From: [Mycobacterium] fortunisiensis
Lineage (GTDB): Bacteria; Actinomycetota; Actinomycetes; Mycobacteriales; Mycobacteriaceae
NCBI RefSeq assembly: GCF_019050325.1
Contig: NZ_VOMB01000027.1
Span: 299,150 to 363,149 of the forward strand
Length of the DNA: 64,000 nucleotides
Reading direction: 5' to 3'
In this document: positions 38,304 through 47,380 of the stretch, piece by piece
Layout: every line of letters starts with the position of its first letter
How positions within the stretch are numbered: position 1 is the stretch's first letter
The notes under the pieces: generated by a model
The model's database searches: none
The model's input: the letters and a program-made list of their open reading frames with translations, nothing else
Told to the model about the DNA's origin: nothing
Translations under genes and position numbers: made by a program

Positions 38304-39508
38304 TCGCCTTCCAGGATCAGGGTGGTTTGCTCGGACAGGATGCCACCGTTACCGGACACGAACGCCCGATTGCAGTCGCGCACTTGCGCCGCGCCGGCCC
38401 GGCCCATGATCTGACGGGTGGCGTCGCACACGTGGTGCATGCCGCCGGCCAAACCGGCTTGCCCGAAACCGAGTTGGCCACCCGCGGTGTTGAGCGGAAA
38501 ATCTCCGCGGAAGGTCAGGTCGTGATCGGCCACGAAGGACATGCCCTTGCCTTTCTCGCAGAATCCGGCATCCTCCAGGCTGAGCAGCACCGTGATCGTG
38601 TAGCAGTCGTAGATCGACACCATGTCCATCTGGTCGCGGGTCAGCCCGGTCATCCCGAACGCGGTGTCGGCCGCTTTGCGGATCGGGGTGTCCAGCAGGT
38701 TCTCGGCGTAGGTAGGTGTCTTGAACGGCACGTGCTCACCAAAACCCTTGACCCACACCGGCCGGTTGCGGGCCCGGCCGGCCAGCTCGGCACTGGCCAC
38801 CACCACCGCCGCCCCACCCACGCACGGCATCACGATCTCCAGCATGTGCAGCGGGTCGGCGATCACCGGGCTGGCCAGCACATCTTCGATGCTCAGCGGG
38901 GTGTCTTTCCAGATGGCGCCGTCGGTGTGGTTGGCGTTGGTGCGCTGGTCGGTCACGATCTTGGCCATCGACCGCTCGTCGTAGCCGTACTCGTAGCCGT
39001 ACCGCTGCGCCACCTGCCCGTACGGGCCGTTCTGGCCGAGGTTGCCGTAGGGGATCTCGAATTCGGCCTGGGGCGAACCGAATTGATTGCTGGACGAGCC
39101 GAAGAACACCGCGTCGGTCAGTGGCTTCGGCTTCAGCTCCGAGGCCGGGGTGATGTAGCGCGCCGGCAACGCGCACAGCACCACGTCGCACAGGCCGAGT
39201 TCGATCGCCGCGGCCGCGCGCCACACCATGCCCGCGGCGCTGGCTCCGCCGAGGTCCACCAGCTCGGCGAAGTTCGCCCGCACCCCGAGGTATTCGGCCA
39301 CCGTCGAGGGCACGAAGATCTCCGACTCACCCAGGTGCGAGGTGATGATCCCGTCGACCTGCTCGGCCGGCAGGCCGGCGTCTTCCAGCGCCGCGGCCGC
39401 CAACAGCGCCCACTGCTCCAGGGTGAACGGGGCCGGCCCCGCCTTGCTCACTTTCTCCGGCGGCAGCTCGACATAGCCGACGATCGCGGCCTCACCACGC
39501 AAACCCAT
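38300..39508 (-). CDS. Thiolase-fold protein, Ltp2-like (probable aldolase)
   Basis: A 402-residue SCP-x/Ltp thiolase-superfamily protein. The nucleophilic Cys region of thiolases is replaced by GGASAAG (about residues 87-93), and a C-terminal GHP motif is absent. Tyr300 in SIYDCY corresponds to the tyrosine motif of Ltp2-like retroaldolases. With the coupled DUF35 gene it probably cleaves a C-C bond of a CoA-linked side chain. It starts 9 bases after the fused dehydrogenase. Confidence 0.85.
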   Translation of the reverse strand: MGLRGEAAIVGYVELPPEKVSKAGPAPFTLEQWALLAAAALEDAGLPAEQVDGIITSHLGESEIFVPSTVAEYLGVRANFAELVDLGGASAAGMVWRAAAAIELGLCDVVLCALPARYITPASELKPKPLTDAVFFGSSSNQFGSPQAEFEIPYGNLGQNGPYGQVAQRYGYEYGYDERSMAKIVTDQRTNANHTDGAIWKDTPLSIEDVLASPVIADPLHMLEIVMPCVGGAAVVVASAELAGRARNRPVWVKGFGEHVPFKTPTYAENLLDTPIRKAADTAFGMTGLTRDQMDMVSIYDCYTITVLLSLEDAGFCEKGKGMSFVADHDLTFRGDFPLNTAGGQLGFGQAGLAGGMHHVCDATRQIMGRAGAAQVRDCNRAFVSGNGGILSEQTTLILEGE

Positions 39509-39517
39509 GTGCGTACC

Positions 39518-41743
39518 TCACTTTCGGGGCAAACCCAGAATCATCTGGGCGATGATGTTGAGCTGAATCTCGGTGGTGCCGCCACCGATCAGCTCGGCGG
39601 GCAAGTCCAGATACGGCGCCACCACCGGAGGCCTGCTGTCGGACTCCAGCGCCAAGGGCCCGGTGAGTCCGAGGGTGAGCTCAGCGGCCCGACGCAACAT
39701 CACGTTGGTGGCGACCTTGGCGATGCTCGACGCCGGTCCCGGGGCCTGCCCGTCGAGCAGACGCAAGGTCTCCCGCACCCCCAGCGCCTTGAGGGCGTTG
39801 GTGTAGGCATCGATCTCGCCGATGGCGTGCAGCACCGGATCGGGATCGGGGCTCGTCCTCACCAGTTCGCGCAGCGCCCCCATCCGGTCGATGTTCACGT
39901 AACCGCTGATGGCCACCCGTTCGTGGGCCATGGTGTTGATCGCCAGCTGCCAGCCCGCGCCGGGCTCGCCGAGCAGCGCATCATCGGGGACGAACACGTC
40001 GGTCAGGAACACCTCGTTGAACTCGGCGCGTCCGCTGGACTGGGTGATCTGCCGGGATTCCACTCCGGGCGAACGCATGTCGAGGATGAAGTAGCCGATG
40101 CCCCGGTGTTTGGGTGCGTCCGGGTCGGTGCGGGCCAGCAGCGCCCCGAAATCGGCGCGGTGGGCCAGCGAGGTCCAGATCTTGTGTCCGTTGATGCGCC
40201 AGCCGCCCTCGATCCGAACCGCGCGCGTGCTCAGCGCGGCCAGGTCCGACCCCGCACCCGGTTCGCTGAACAGCTGGCACCAGGCCAGGTCGCCGCGCAG
40301 CGTGGCCGGGATGAAACGTTGTTGCAATTCCGCAGATCCGGCCGCGATGAGGCTCGGCAGAATCCATTCGGCGATGCCCACCGACGGCCGCACCAGATCG
40401 CGCTTGCCGAATTCCTCGTCCACGATGAGCTGTTGGCGCACGGTGGCGTCGCAGCCCCACGGCGCCGGCCAGTGCGGCGCGATCAGCCCAGCGTCGGCCA
40501 GCAGTTCCCGCCGCGCCCCGACGGAGAACTCCGGGTAGTCACCTTGGCGCCCGAAACCCTTGTCGGAGACCGTCAAAGCCTGATCCAGCACGTCGGCGAC
40601 CCGGGCCCGGAAGTCGGCGTCGGAGACTCCGAGGTCGACCGTCACGTCCCGGGTGGCACTGGAGGAGAGCTCACCGAGGGCGCGGGTCCAGCGTGCCACC
40701 GGGCCGACGGAGGCGGCCAGGCTGGTGGCCCGGCGCCAATACAGGTGCAGATCGTGTTCCCAGGTGAACCCGATCGCGCCCAGCATGGTGAGCGCCTCGA
40801 GCACGAGACCGGGCACCGGCATGACCGCCATCACCGCGGCAGAACACGCCGTCAACCGGTGCTGGTCGGGGTCGGGTGCGCTCAGCGCCCGGACCGCGTC
40901 CCACGCCGCCGCCGTGGCCAGCGCACTGTTCACCAGCAGCATCGCCGCCTTGTGCTGTAGCGCCTGGAACGTCCCGATCGGCTTGCCGAATTGTTCTCTG
41001 GTGCACAGGTGTTCGGTGACGGCATCGACACACCACTGGGTGATGCCGGCCGCCGTCGCCGCGGTGAACGCCACGGTTGTCGCGCTGACCCGGTCGGCGT
41101 CCAGCCCGGTCAGCGTGGCCGCGCCGGGCACCGCGTGATCGTGCAGGCGCAGGATCCCCAGATCGGTGGTCAGGTCGGTGCCGCGCCGCGATTCCACCTC
41201 CACCGTCGCCGCGTCGAGAACCACCCAGAGGCGGGCGCCTGTCTCGTCGGCGAACGGCACCACGAGGCGTTGGGCCGAGCACAGGCCCGGCGTCAGGCCG
41301 GACGTCCCGGTCAGCCGCCAGCCGTGCTCGTCACGACAGCCCCGCAGCTGCGCATGCTCGGCGGCCACCACGACGGCCGGCGTACCCGCGGCGATCTCCT
41401 TGAGCAGGGTGTCGGCGGCCGGACAACCGGGCAGGCTCGCCGCCACGGCACCGGCGACCGCCGTGGTGAGCAGTGGGCCCGACAGCAAGGCCGCCCCGGC
41501 CGCCTCCAGCACGCAGGCCATGTCCGCCAGGCCGCCGTCCTGCCCGCCCACGGATTCCGGCAGGTGCACGGCATGAAAGCCGTTGTCCACCAGGTCAGCC
41601 CACCAGGGTGGCAGCGTGCCGGCCGCCAACGCCTCCAGTTGCTCCCGGGTGGCGTCCACCGGTGCGTGCCGGGCCGCGAACCGGGCGACGGCCGTCTCCA
41701 GCTGCTGCTGTTCGGGGGTCAGGGCGATGGAGACGTGGCTCAT
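39518..41743 (-). CDS. Fused two-domain acyl-CoA dehydrogenase
   Basis: A 741-residue tandem of two acyl-CoA dehydrogenase units, the length of mycobacterial fused FadEs such as FadE34. The C-terminal unit contains WCQLFSEPGAGSDLA and the Glu-containing NTMAHERVA; the N-terminal unit is degenerate. One polypeptide thus mimics the heteromeric pairs seen elsewhere, including at 4.3-6.6 kb. ATG 41743 overlaps the SDR stop by 4 bases. Probably acts before the aldolase in side-chain degradation. Confidence 0.88.
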   Translation of the reverse strand: MSHVSIALTPEQQQLETAVARFAARHAPVDATREQLEALAAGTLPPWWADLVDNGFHAVHLPESVGGQDGGLADMACVLEAAGAALLSGPLLTTAVAGAVAASLPGCPAADTLLKEIAAGTPAVVVAAEHAQLRGCRDEHGWRLTGTSGLTPGLCSAQRLVVPFADETGARLWVVLDAATVEVESRRGTDLTTDLGILRLHDHAVPGAATLTGLDADRVSATTVAFTAATAAGITQWCVDAVTEHLCTREQFGKPIGTFQALQHKAAMLLVNSALATAAAWDAVRALSAPDPDQHRLTACSAAVMAVMPVPGLVLEALTMLGAIGFTWEHDLHLYWRRATSLAASVGPVARWTRALGELSSSATRDVTVDLGVSDADFRARVADVLDQALTVSDKGFGRQGDYPEFSVGARRELLADAGLIAPHWPAPWGCDATVRQQLIVDEEFGKRDLVRPSVGIAEWILPSLIAAGSAELQQRFIPATLRGDLAWCQLFSEPGAGSDLAALSTRAVRIEGGWRINGHKIWTSLAHRADFGALLARTDPDAPKHRGIGYFILDMRSPGVESRQITQSSGRAEFNEVFLTDVFVPDDALLGEPGAGWQLAINTMAHERVAISGYVNIDRMGALRELVRTSPDPDPVLHAIGEIDAYTNALKALGVRETLRLLDGQAPGPASSIAKVATNVMLRRAAELTLGLTGPLALESDSRPPVVAPYLDLPAELIGGGTTEIQLNIIAQMILGLPRK

Positions 41744-42735
41744 GCGCGCCGCCGCCTGGCCGCGAAGAAGCGGGCACCCTCGGCGATGGATTCCGTCACC
41801 GGCCTGGGCTGCCAGCCCAGTTCCCGCACCGCCTTGCCGTGGTCCATCGGCGACATCACGTGCATCAACCGCACGGTCAGCGGGCTGAGCTGGTTCTCCT
41901 TCTTGCGCAGCCGCGCCAGCGGATCGGCCACGGTGCCGGCGGCGGCCAGCAGCCGGATCGGCACGCCGCGCCGAGGTGGTTCGACATTCACTGCGGCACA
42001 GGCGGTGTGGTAGATCTCCTGGGCGGTGATGAACCGCTCGGACACGATGTAGCGTTCGCCGACCCGCCCCCGCTCGCCGGCCAGGATCAGCGCCTCGGCG
42101 GCGTCGGCGATCCCGACGCTCTCGGCCGCAGCACCTTTGACGTAGAACGGTAGCTTGCCCCGGACCGCGGCGGCGACCATTCCACCGTGCGGGGTCGGCA
42201 GCCAATCGCCCGGGCCGTAGGTGTTGGCGACGCACATGGCCACCGCGGGCAGGTCATGCTCGCGGGCGTAGCGCAGCACCATCTGCTCGGCGAGCACCCT
42301 GGTGTGCACATAGTCGCCGCCCACGTCCAGCCAGTTGTGCGGCAGTTCCTCGGTGGCGCAGCCGGATTCGGCGATACCGATGGTGGCGATCGAACTGGTG
42401 AAGACGAACTTGTCCAGCCCGGCCTCGACGGCGACATCCAGGACCTCTTGCAGCCCTTCGATATTGGTCTTCCACAGCGGCGCCGGGTCGCTGAGCCAGG
42501 CCCGGGCGTCGACCACGCAGTAGTACACGACGTCGCACCCGTCCATCGCGGCGCGCACCGACTCGGGGTCGAAGATGTCACCGACGCAGCGCTGGACGTC
42601 GAGGTCGTCGATCCCCCGGGTGGAGCTGGTGCTGCGGATGAGCACCCGAACATCCTCGCCACGTTCGACCAGCCGCCGGGCGACATGCGAACCGAGGAAA
42701 CCGCTGGCCCCGATGACCAGTTTCGTTTTTGCCAT
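41740..42735 (-). CDS. NAD-dependent epimerase/dehydratase (3beta-HSD-like SDR)
   Basis: A 331-residue extended SDR with GASGFLGSHVARRL at the N-terminus. The usual YxxxK is not obvious where expected: GDYVHTRVLAEQ carries His-Thr-Arg rather than a clear Tyr-xxx-Lys, so catalysis may be altered. First gene of the SDR - FadE - Ltp - DUF35 operon. It is divergent from a TetR gene with a palindromic operator in between. Confidence 0.83.
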   Translation of the reverse strand: MAKTKLVIGASGFLGSHVARRLVERGEDVRVLIRSTSSTRGIDDLDVQRCVGDIFDPESVRAAMDGCDVVYYCVVDARAWLSDPAPLWKTNIEGLQEVLDVAVEAGLDKFVFTSSIATIGIAESGCATEELPHNWLDVGGDYVHTRVLAEQMVLRYAREHDLPAVAMCVANTYGPGDWLPTPHGGMVAAAVRGKLPFYVKGAAAESVGIADAAEALILAGERGRVGERYIVSERFITAQEIYHTACAAVNVEPPRRGVPIRLLAAAGTVADPLARLRKKENQLSPLTVRLMHVMSPMDHGKAVRELGWQPRPVTESIAEGARFFAARRRRA

Positions 42736-42768
42736 GCGCCCTTGCGTTCGTCGTCCATTCCGATACTC

Positions 42769-42787
42769 ACGAGACGCTACGTCTCGT
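42769..42787. promoter_or_regulatory. TetR operator in the divergent region
   Basis: ACGAGACG and CGTCTCGT, perfect 8-bp arms with CTA between, in the 105-base gap between the SDR operon (minus) and the TetR gene (plus). Placement predicts simultaneous control of both directions. Confidence 0.72.
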
Positions 42788-42840
42788 CTTGTGGGAGACT
42801 ACGGCCGGTAGCTTTCCGTGTAAAGACTCAAGGATGACCG

Positions 42841-43473
42841 ATGAGTGAAGCCGAAGACCCGGCCTCGCCACCGCGGCGACGCAGCGAAAAGTCGCGGGTC
42901 GCGATCATCGACGCCACCCGGGCACTGCTGCTCGAGCGAGGCTTCGACGGGCTGAGCATCGAGGCCGTCGCCGCCCGGGCCGGGGTCGGCAAGCAGACGA
43001 TCTACCGCTGGTGGCCGAGCCGTCCCGCCCTGGTCGCCGACGTGCTGCTGGAAGACGCGGACAAGATCCTGGCCGCCATGCCCCGCACCGGCGACCTCAC
43101 CGCGGATCTGGTGTCGTGGGCCGGCCGGCTGGCCTCGGCCCTGACCACCAAACGCGGCAACGCCATGCTGCGCATCCTGACCGCGGCCTCCCTGGAACAC
43201 GACGACACCGCCGCGCGGCTGCGGGCCGGTTTCAGCCGGCCCCTACAGGAGTCCGTGCGCACTCGGCTGATGGCCGAGCACATCGATGCCGACCTGGCGT
43301 CGACAGCGGCCGACGCCCTGCTCGGCGGCGTGGTCTACCCGATCCTGTCCGACGGACGCAGCTACCCGCCGGAGCGGGCCGAAGCCATGGCCCGGATGAT
43401 CGTCGCCGGCCTGCCTCAGGCCGGCGGCTCGGCGCCCGGCGCGCGCACCACCATCGGCACGGCCGGGAAGTAG
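42841..43473 (+). CDS. TetR-family regulator of the lipid-degradation operon
   Basis: A 210-residue TetR regulator with HTH LSIEAVAARAGVGKQTIYRWWPSR, of the AcrR/ethyl-like class (TetR_C_11-like end). An AAGGA sits 7 bases before the ATG. It is divergent from the SDR-FadE-Ltp-DUF35 operon and the 42769-42787 palindrome is probably its operator. Its 3' end overlaps the GNAT gene by 58 bases tail to tail. Confidence 0.88.
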   Translation: MSEAEDPASPPRRRSEKSRVAIIDATRALLLERGFDGLSIEAVAARAGVGKQTIYRWWPSRPALVADVLLEDADKILAAMPRTGDLTADLVSWAGRLASALTTKRGNAMLRILTAASLEHDDTAARLRAGFSRPLQESVRTRLMAEHIDADLASTAADALLGGVVYPILSDGRSYPPERAEAMARMIVAGLPQAGGSAPGARTTIGTAGK

Positions 43474-44084
43474 GTCGCCATCTCCGAGCGACACTTGCGC
43501 AGGGCAGCGGTGCCGTAGCCACGCTTGCGGTATTCCGGGACGATCCAGATCCGGACGTTGACCTCGCCGTGGGTCAGCTCGCCGAAGACCATGCCGACCT
43601 TCTGGCCGCCCTCCAGCGCCACGAACCAGGCCGCCTCCTCGGCGTCCACCCGGGACTGTGCCGCCCGGATCTCGTCGTCCACATCGGCCGCCGGAGCCCC
43701 GGACCCGTCACCGGAGGCACCCACGTCGGTGGTCCGCGCGATGAACACGTCACGGTCTTCGTCGGGACTGAACGCCCGCAGCTCCAGGGAATCGCCGGAG
43801 GCCGCGGGACGCTCGGCCACGGTGAAACTCAGCTGCGAGTTCAGATCATCGAGCTCGGCGGCAATCCCGCGCCGCGAATCCTTGGTGATCTGCGCGAACG
43901 ACAACCCCACCACGGCTTCAGACGCGAGGTGCGAGGTGCCGAGCAATCCGGCCACCGCTTCGACGGCGGCTGCGCGATCGTCGGCGTCCACAATCACGTC
44001 GAGCACTTCGTGGCGCCGGTTCAGTGCGTTGAGCAGAGCATCGGCAATCTCGCGCCGGGCCGCAGCTTTATCGTGATCGGTCAT
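43416..44084 (-). CDS. GNAT acetyltransferase with gyrase-A-like N-terminal segment
   Basis: A 222-residue protein. Residues about 12-85 (ALLNALNRRHEVLDVI ... SRRGIAAELDDL) read like the helical segment of GyrA/ParC (LEGLLKALDxIDEVIxLI...). Residues about 135-205 are a GNAT fold with acetyl-CoA loop RKRGYGTAAL. Substrate unknown. A gyrase-like interaction helix on an acetyltransferase is unusual and might indicate binding to topoisomerase or DNA complexes. Convergent overlap of 58 bases with the TetR gene. Confidence 0.75.
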   Translation of the reverse strand: MTDHDKAAARREIADALLNALNRRHEVLDVIVDADDRAAAVEAVAGLLGTSHLASEAVVGLSFAQITKDSRRGIAAELDDLNSQLSFTVAERPAASGDSLELRAFSPDEDRDVFIARTTDVGASGDGSGAPAADVDDEIRAAQSRVDAEEAAWFVALEGGQKVGMVFGELTHGEVNVRIWIVPEYRKRGYGTAALRKCRSEMATYFPAVPMVVRAPGAEPPA

Positions 44085-44135
44085 ACCCGCGAGCGTAGAT
44101 CAGCACTCGGTGCTCCGTCCGGCGCAACCGTCAGC

Positions 44136-44294
44136 TCAGAGCCGATCCATTTCGCGCGCCATGACCGACCACTCGAAATAGATCAACCGCGACGCACACT
44201 CACCGGGATGCCGTCCGTGGTCGTGTCCGTCGATCGGCTGATGCCACGGCGGGTGAGCAATCCCCGCGGGCCGGGGCGGAGTGATCGAAAACAT
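44136..44294 (-). CDS. Small ORF, 52 residues, uncertain
   Basis: Starts MFSITPPRPAGIAHPPWHQP and is His/Pro-rich at the N-terminus, ending in EWSVMAREMDRL. A strong SD (GAAGGGGG) lies 6 bases before the ATG. It fills part of the 416-base gap upstream of the LuxR gene. Coding is plausible but unproven; no family is recognised. Confidence 0.42.
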   Translation of the reverse strand: MFSITPPRPAGIAHPPWHQPIDGHDHGRHPGECASRLIYFEWSVMAREMDRL

Positions 44295-44500
44295 GGCAAG
44301 CCCCCTTCGCTGGCTAGGTGTTGGGCGACCCGGCGATCCGCAGCGGGCGCCATCCGTCACCGCAGAAAACCACCCCAATCTCGAGGAGACGTCATCCATC
44401 CGGTGGATATTGACTTAGATTTACTCCTACGTCAGCACCTGCCGGTTCCACCGACCCACGCCAGCTATGCCTCCACCGACGATCGAACGAGACCCGTGAC

Positions 44501-45601
44501 ATGCTCACCGTCGAAGGTTTCTCACGCCTCGTAGCCGGCATCTACGCCGCCGCGATCGCTCCCCAACACTGGGAGTCCACGATCCGCGACGTGAACCGCG
44601 CCATCGGCGGCAACGGCGGCGCACTGCTCACCGCCGACCGCTCGATCTGGTCCATCCAGAACTCGATCCTGCCGGTGGGTGCGGCCACCAGCTACTCGGA
44701 GTACTACCACCGCCTCGACTCGCCGATGGCCGCCGTCGAGAAGGGTGCCGTGGGCACGATCCGCACCGGGACAGAACTCGTCGTCCCGCACCGCAAATCG
44801 GAGTTCTACGCCGACTGGCTGCACCCCAACGGGCTGGAGGACGGCATGTTCGTCCGGCTTTCGCAGGGCCCGCACCCGGCCTGCTTCCTGCTGCACACCG
44901 ATCTCAGTTCCGAACCATTCGGCACCCGGGAGCGGGTCCGGCAGTTCAGCGGCCTGGTCCCGCACCTGCAGCAGGCCCTGCGGGCCCGTCGCACGCTCGA
45001 CGATGTCGCCCACGAGGACGCCGACCTGCACGCCGCCCTGGACACCGTGGACCACGGCATCGCGGTGGTCGGCGCGGGCAGCCAGGTGCTCAATCTCAAC
45101 GCGGCCGCCGAAGCGGTGCTGCGTGCCGGCGACGGCCTTGCGGTGACCTCCGGCCGCATCACGGCGGCCCACGCACCGACGAACCGGACCCTCAGCCGCG
45201 CCCTGCACTCGGCCCTGACCGGCACCTCCGACGGCATCCGCGCCGGATTCTCCTTCACGGCCCAAAGACCCTCGGGGGAACGACCATTCGTCATCCACGT
45301 GCTGCCCCTGCACCGGCAGGACGAGCCGGACCGCCGGCGGGCCCTGGTGGTCCTGATCGACCCGGGACACGAAGCCGAACCCAGCAGTGCACTCCTGCAA
45401 CGCCTGTACCACCTGACCCGCACCGAGGCCGACATCGCACTCCGGGTCGCGCACGGCGCCGATCCCAAACACATCGCCGAAGACCTGTCGGTGTCCATCA
45501 CGACCGTGCGCACCCACCTGCACCGGGTGTTCGACAAGACCGACACCCACCGCCAGGTCGAGCTGGTGCGGCTGTTGCTGACCCTGCACCCGGTGGCGTG
45601 A
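44501..45601 (+). CDS. LuxR-family HTH transcriptional regulator
   Basis: A 366-residue regulator. The C-terminal HTH (about 303-360) has TRTEADIALRVAHGADPKHIAEDLSVS... THLHRVF, typical of LuxR. The large N-terminal region contains a PAS-like part (DTVDHGIAVVGAGSQVLNLN) and probably senses a small molecule or redox cue. The AT-rich stretch near 44407-44425 may be the promoter. The following nitrobindin-like gene begins near or on its stop, so it may be cotranscribed. Confidence 0.87.
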   Translation: MLTVEGFSRLVAGIYAAAIAPQHWESTIRDVNRAIGGNGGALLTADRSIWSIQNSILPVGAATSYSEYYHRLDSPMAAVEKGAVGTIRTGTELVVPHRKSEFYADWLHPNGLEDGMFVRLSQGPHPACFLLHTDLSSEPFGTRERVRQFSGLVPHLQQALRARRTLDDVAHEDADLHAALDTVDHGIAVVGAGSQVLNLNAAAEAVLRAGDGLAVTSGRITAAHAPTNRTLSRALHSALTGTSDGIRAGFSFTAQRPSGERPFVIHVLPLHRQDEPDRRRALVVLIDPGHEAEPSSALLQRLYHLTRTEADIALRVAHGADPKHIAEDLSVSITTVRTHLHRVFDKTDTHRQVELVRLLLTLHPVA

Positions 45602-45627
45602 GCCGACCGTCGCCGTACCCTGTCGGT

Positions 45628-46113
45628 GTGCCCGACCTTCACCCCAACCTGACCGTGCTGGCCCCGCTGCTCGGCACATGGGCCGGGCCCGGCGCCGGTG
45701 AATACCCGACGATCGAGTCCTTCGAATACCTCGAAGAGATCACCTTCGGCCACGTCGGTAAACCGTTCCTGACCTACAGCCAACGCACCAGGGCCCGCGA
45801 TGACGGCCGGCCGCTGCACGCCGAGACCGGATACCTGCGCGTCCCCGAACCCCGGCGGGTCGAATGGGTGCTGGCACACCCGACCGGTATCACCGAGATC
45901 TCCGAGGGCACGGTGGATGTCGTCGACGGACGTCTCGACCTGGAACTCACCGCCACCACCATCGGCCTGACCGCGTCGGCCAAGAACGTTGCGGCACTGT
46001 CGCGTTCCGTGCACGTCGATGGTGACCAACTCACCTACAGCCTGCAGATGGGTGCGGTCGGACTCCCCCTGCAGCACCATCTGTCGGCCACCCTGACCAG
46101 GAAGAGCGAATGA
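45628..46113 (+). CDS. Nitrobindin-like heme protein (peroxynitrite isomerase family)
   Basis: A 161-residue beta-barrel of the THAP4/nitrobindin family (DUF1794-type). GTWAGPGAGEYPT and FEYLEEITFGHVGKPFLTY match the family signature, as does the C-terminal LQHHLSATL with the candidate heme-binding histidine. It may bind heme and isomerise peroxynitrite to nitrate. GTG 45628 aligns with the known N-terminus; GTG 45598, overlapping the LuxR stop, is an alternative. Stop overlaps the next ATG by 4 bases. Confidence 0.87.
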   Translation: MPDLHPNLTVLAPLLGTWAGPGAGEYPTIESFEYLEEITFGHVGKPFLTYSQRTRARDDGRPLHAETGYLRVPEPRRVEWVLAHPTGITEISEGTVDVVDGRLDLELTATTIGLTASAKNVAALSRSVHVDGDQLTYSLQMGAVGLPLQHHLSATLTRKSE

Positions 46114-47354
46114 GCCAACCAGCCCCCACCGGCAAGATCGCGCTACCCACCGATCTGGATGCGGTCACCGACATCGGCGACGAGGACCATTCGGAGATCG
46201 ACCCGAGAGCCGTCGAGCGGATCTGGGAATCGGTACGGCACTGGTACGGCGCCGGCCTGCACCCGGCGATCCAAGTGTGCTTGCGGCGCAACGGAAAAAC
46301 CGTCCTGAACCGGGCCATCGGCCACGGCTGGGGCAACGGACCCACCGATGCCCCCGACGCGGAGAAGATCCCGGTCACCACCCAGACCCCGTTCTGCGTG
46401 TACTCGGCAGCCAAGGCGATCAGCACCACCGTGGTGCACATGCTCGTCGAGCAGGGCCACTTCTCCTTCGACGACCGGGTCTGCGACTACCTGCCCAGCT
46501 ACACCAGCCACGGCAAGGACCGCACCACCATCCGGCACGTGATCACCCACAGTGCCGGAGTTCCGATCCACACCGGGCCGCGGCCCGACGTCACCCGCGT
46601 CGACGACAGTGAGTACACCCGTGAACAACTGGCCCTGCTCAAGCCGGTGTACCGACCCGGCCTGGTGCACATCTACCACGGGCTGACGTGGGGCCCGCTG
46701 GTCCGCGAGATCGTCTCGGCGGCCACCGGACGCAACATCCGCGACATCCTGGCGACCGAGATCCTCGACCCGCTGGGCTTCCGGTGGACCAATTACGGCG
46801 TTGCCCCCGAAGAGGTTCCGCTGGTGGCGCCCAGCCACGTCACCGGTAAACCGCTGCCCGCACCGATCGCCGCGGCGTTCCGCGCCGCGGTGGGCGGGAC
46901 ACTGGACCGCATCATCCCGCTCAGCAACACGCCGTTGTTCCTCACCAGCGTCATCCCGTCGTCCACCACGGTGTCCAACGCCGACGAGCTGTCCCGGTTC
47001 GCCGAAATCCTGCGCTGCGGGGGAGAACTCGACGGGGTGCGGATCATGAAGCCGGAGACCCTGCAGGCCGCGACAAAGCCGTGCCGCCGGATGCGCCCGG
47101 ATGTCGCGACCGGGCTCAAACCCATGCGCTGGGGTACCGGATACATGCTGGGCGGCAAACGATTCGGCCCCTTCGGCCACCACACCCCCGGCGCCTTCGG
47201 GCACACCGGATTGGTCGACATCGCGCTGTGGGCCGATCCTGCGCGCAGCCTGTCGGCTGCGATCGTCAGCAGCGGCAAGCCGGGCGCACACCGCGAGCCC
47301 AACCGTTACCCCGCGGTGCTGAACCGGATCGCCGACGAGATCCCGTTGGGCTGA
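46110..47354 (+). CDS. Serine hydrolase/esterase, LipE-like (beta-lactamase class C fold)
   Basis: A 414-residue family VIII-type esterase. The SxxK motif is in CVYSAAKAIS (about residue 98), and a YxxLTWG tyrosine motif and FGHTGLVD near the C-terminus follow. It resembles LipE of mycobacteria. Likely hydrolyses short acyl esters; not a classical beta-lactamase. ATGA overlap with the nitrobindin gene puts it in the LuxR operon. Confidence 0.85.
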   Translation: MSQPAPTGKIALPTDLDAVTDIGDEDHSEIDPRAVERIWESVRHWYGAGLHPAIQVCLRRNGKTVLNRAIGHGWGNGPTDAPDAEKIPVTTQTPFCVYSAAKAISTTVVHMLVEQGHFSFDDRVCDYLPSYTSHGKDRTTIRHVITHSAGVPIHTGPRPDVTRVDDSEYTREQLALLKPVYRPGLVHIYHGLTWGPLVREIVSAATGRNIRDILATEILDPLGFRWTNYGVAPEEVPLVAPSHVTGKPLPAPIAAAFRAAVGGTLDRIIPLSNTPLFLTSVIPSSTTVSNADELSRFAEILRCGGELDGVRIMKPETLQAATKPCRRMRPDVATGLKPMRWGTGYMLGGKRFGPFGHHTPGAFGHTGLVDIALWADPARSLSAAIVSSGKPGAHREPNRYPAVLNRIADEIPLG

Positions 47355-47380
47355 ACGCCGATCCCGCCTGCGCAGACCCG

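Noticed and set aside
38246..40960. 904-codon open frame on the plus strand
   Set aside because: Antisense to the thiolase-fold and fused acyl-CoA dehydrogenase genes, whose products have recognisable motifs; composition is Arg/Gly/His-rich shadow-like.
41744..42235. N-terminal extension of the fused acyl-CoA dehydrogenase
   Set aside because: The frame upstream of ATG 41743 lies over the SDR gene in another frame and has no similarity; the 4-base overlap start is more likely.
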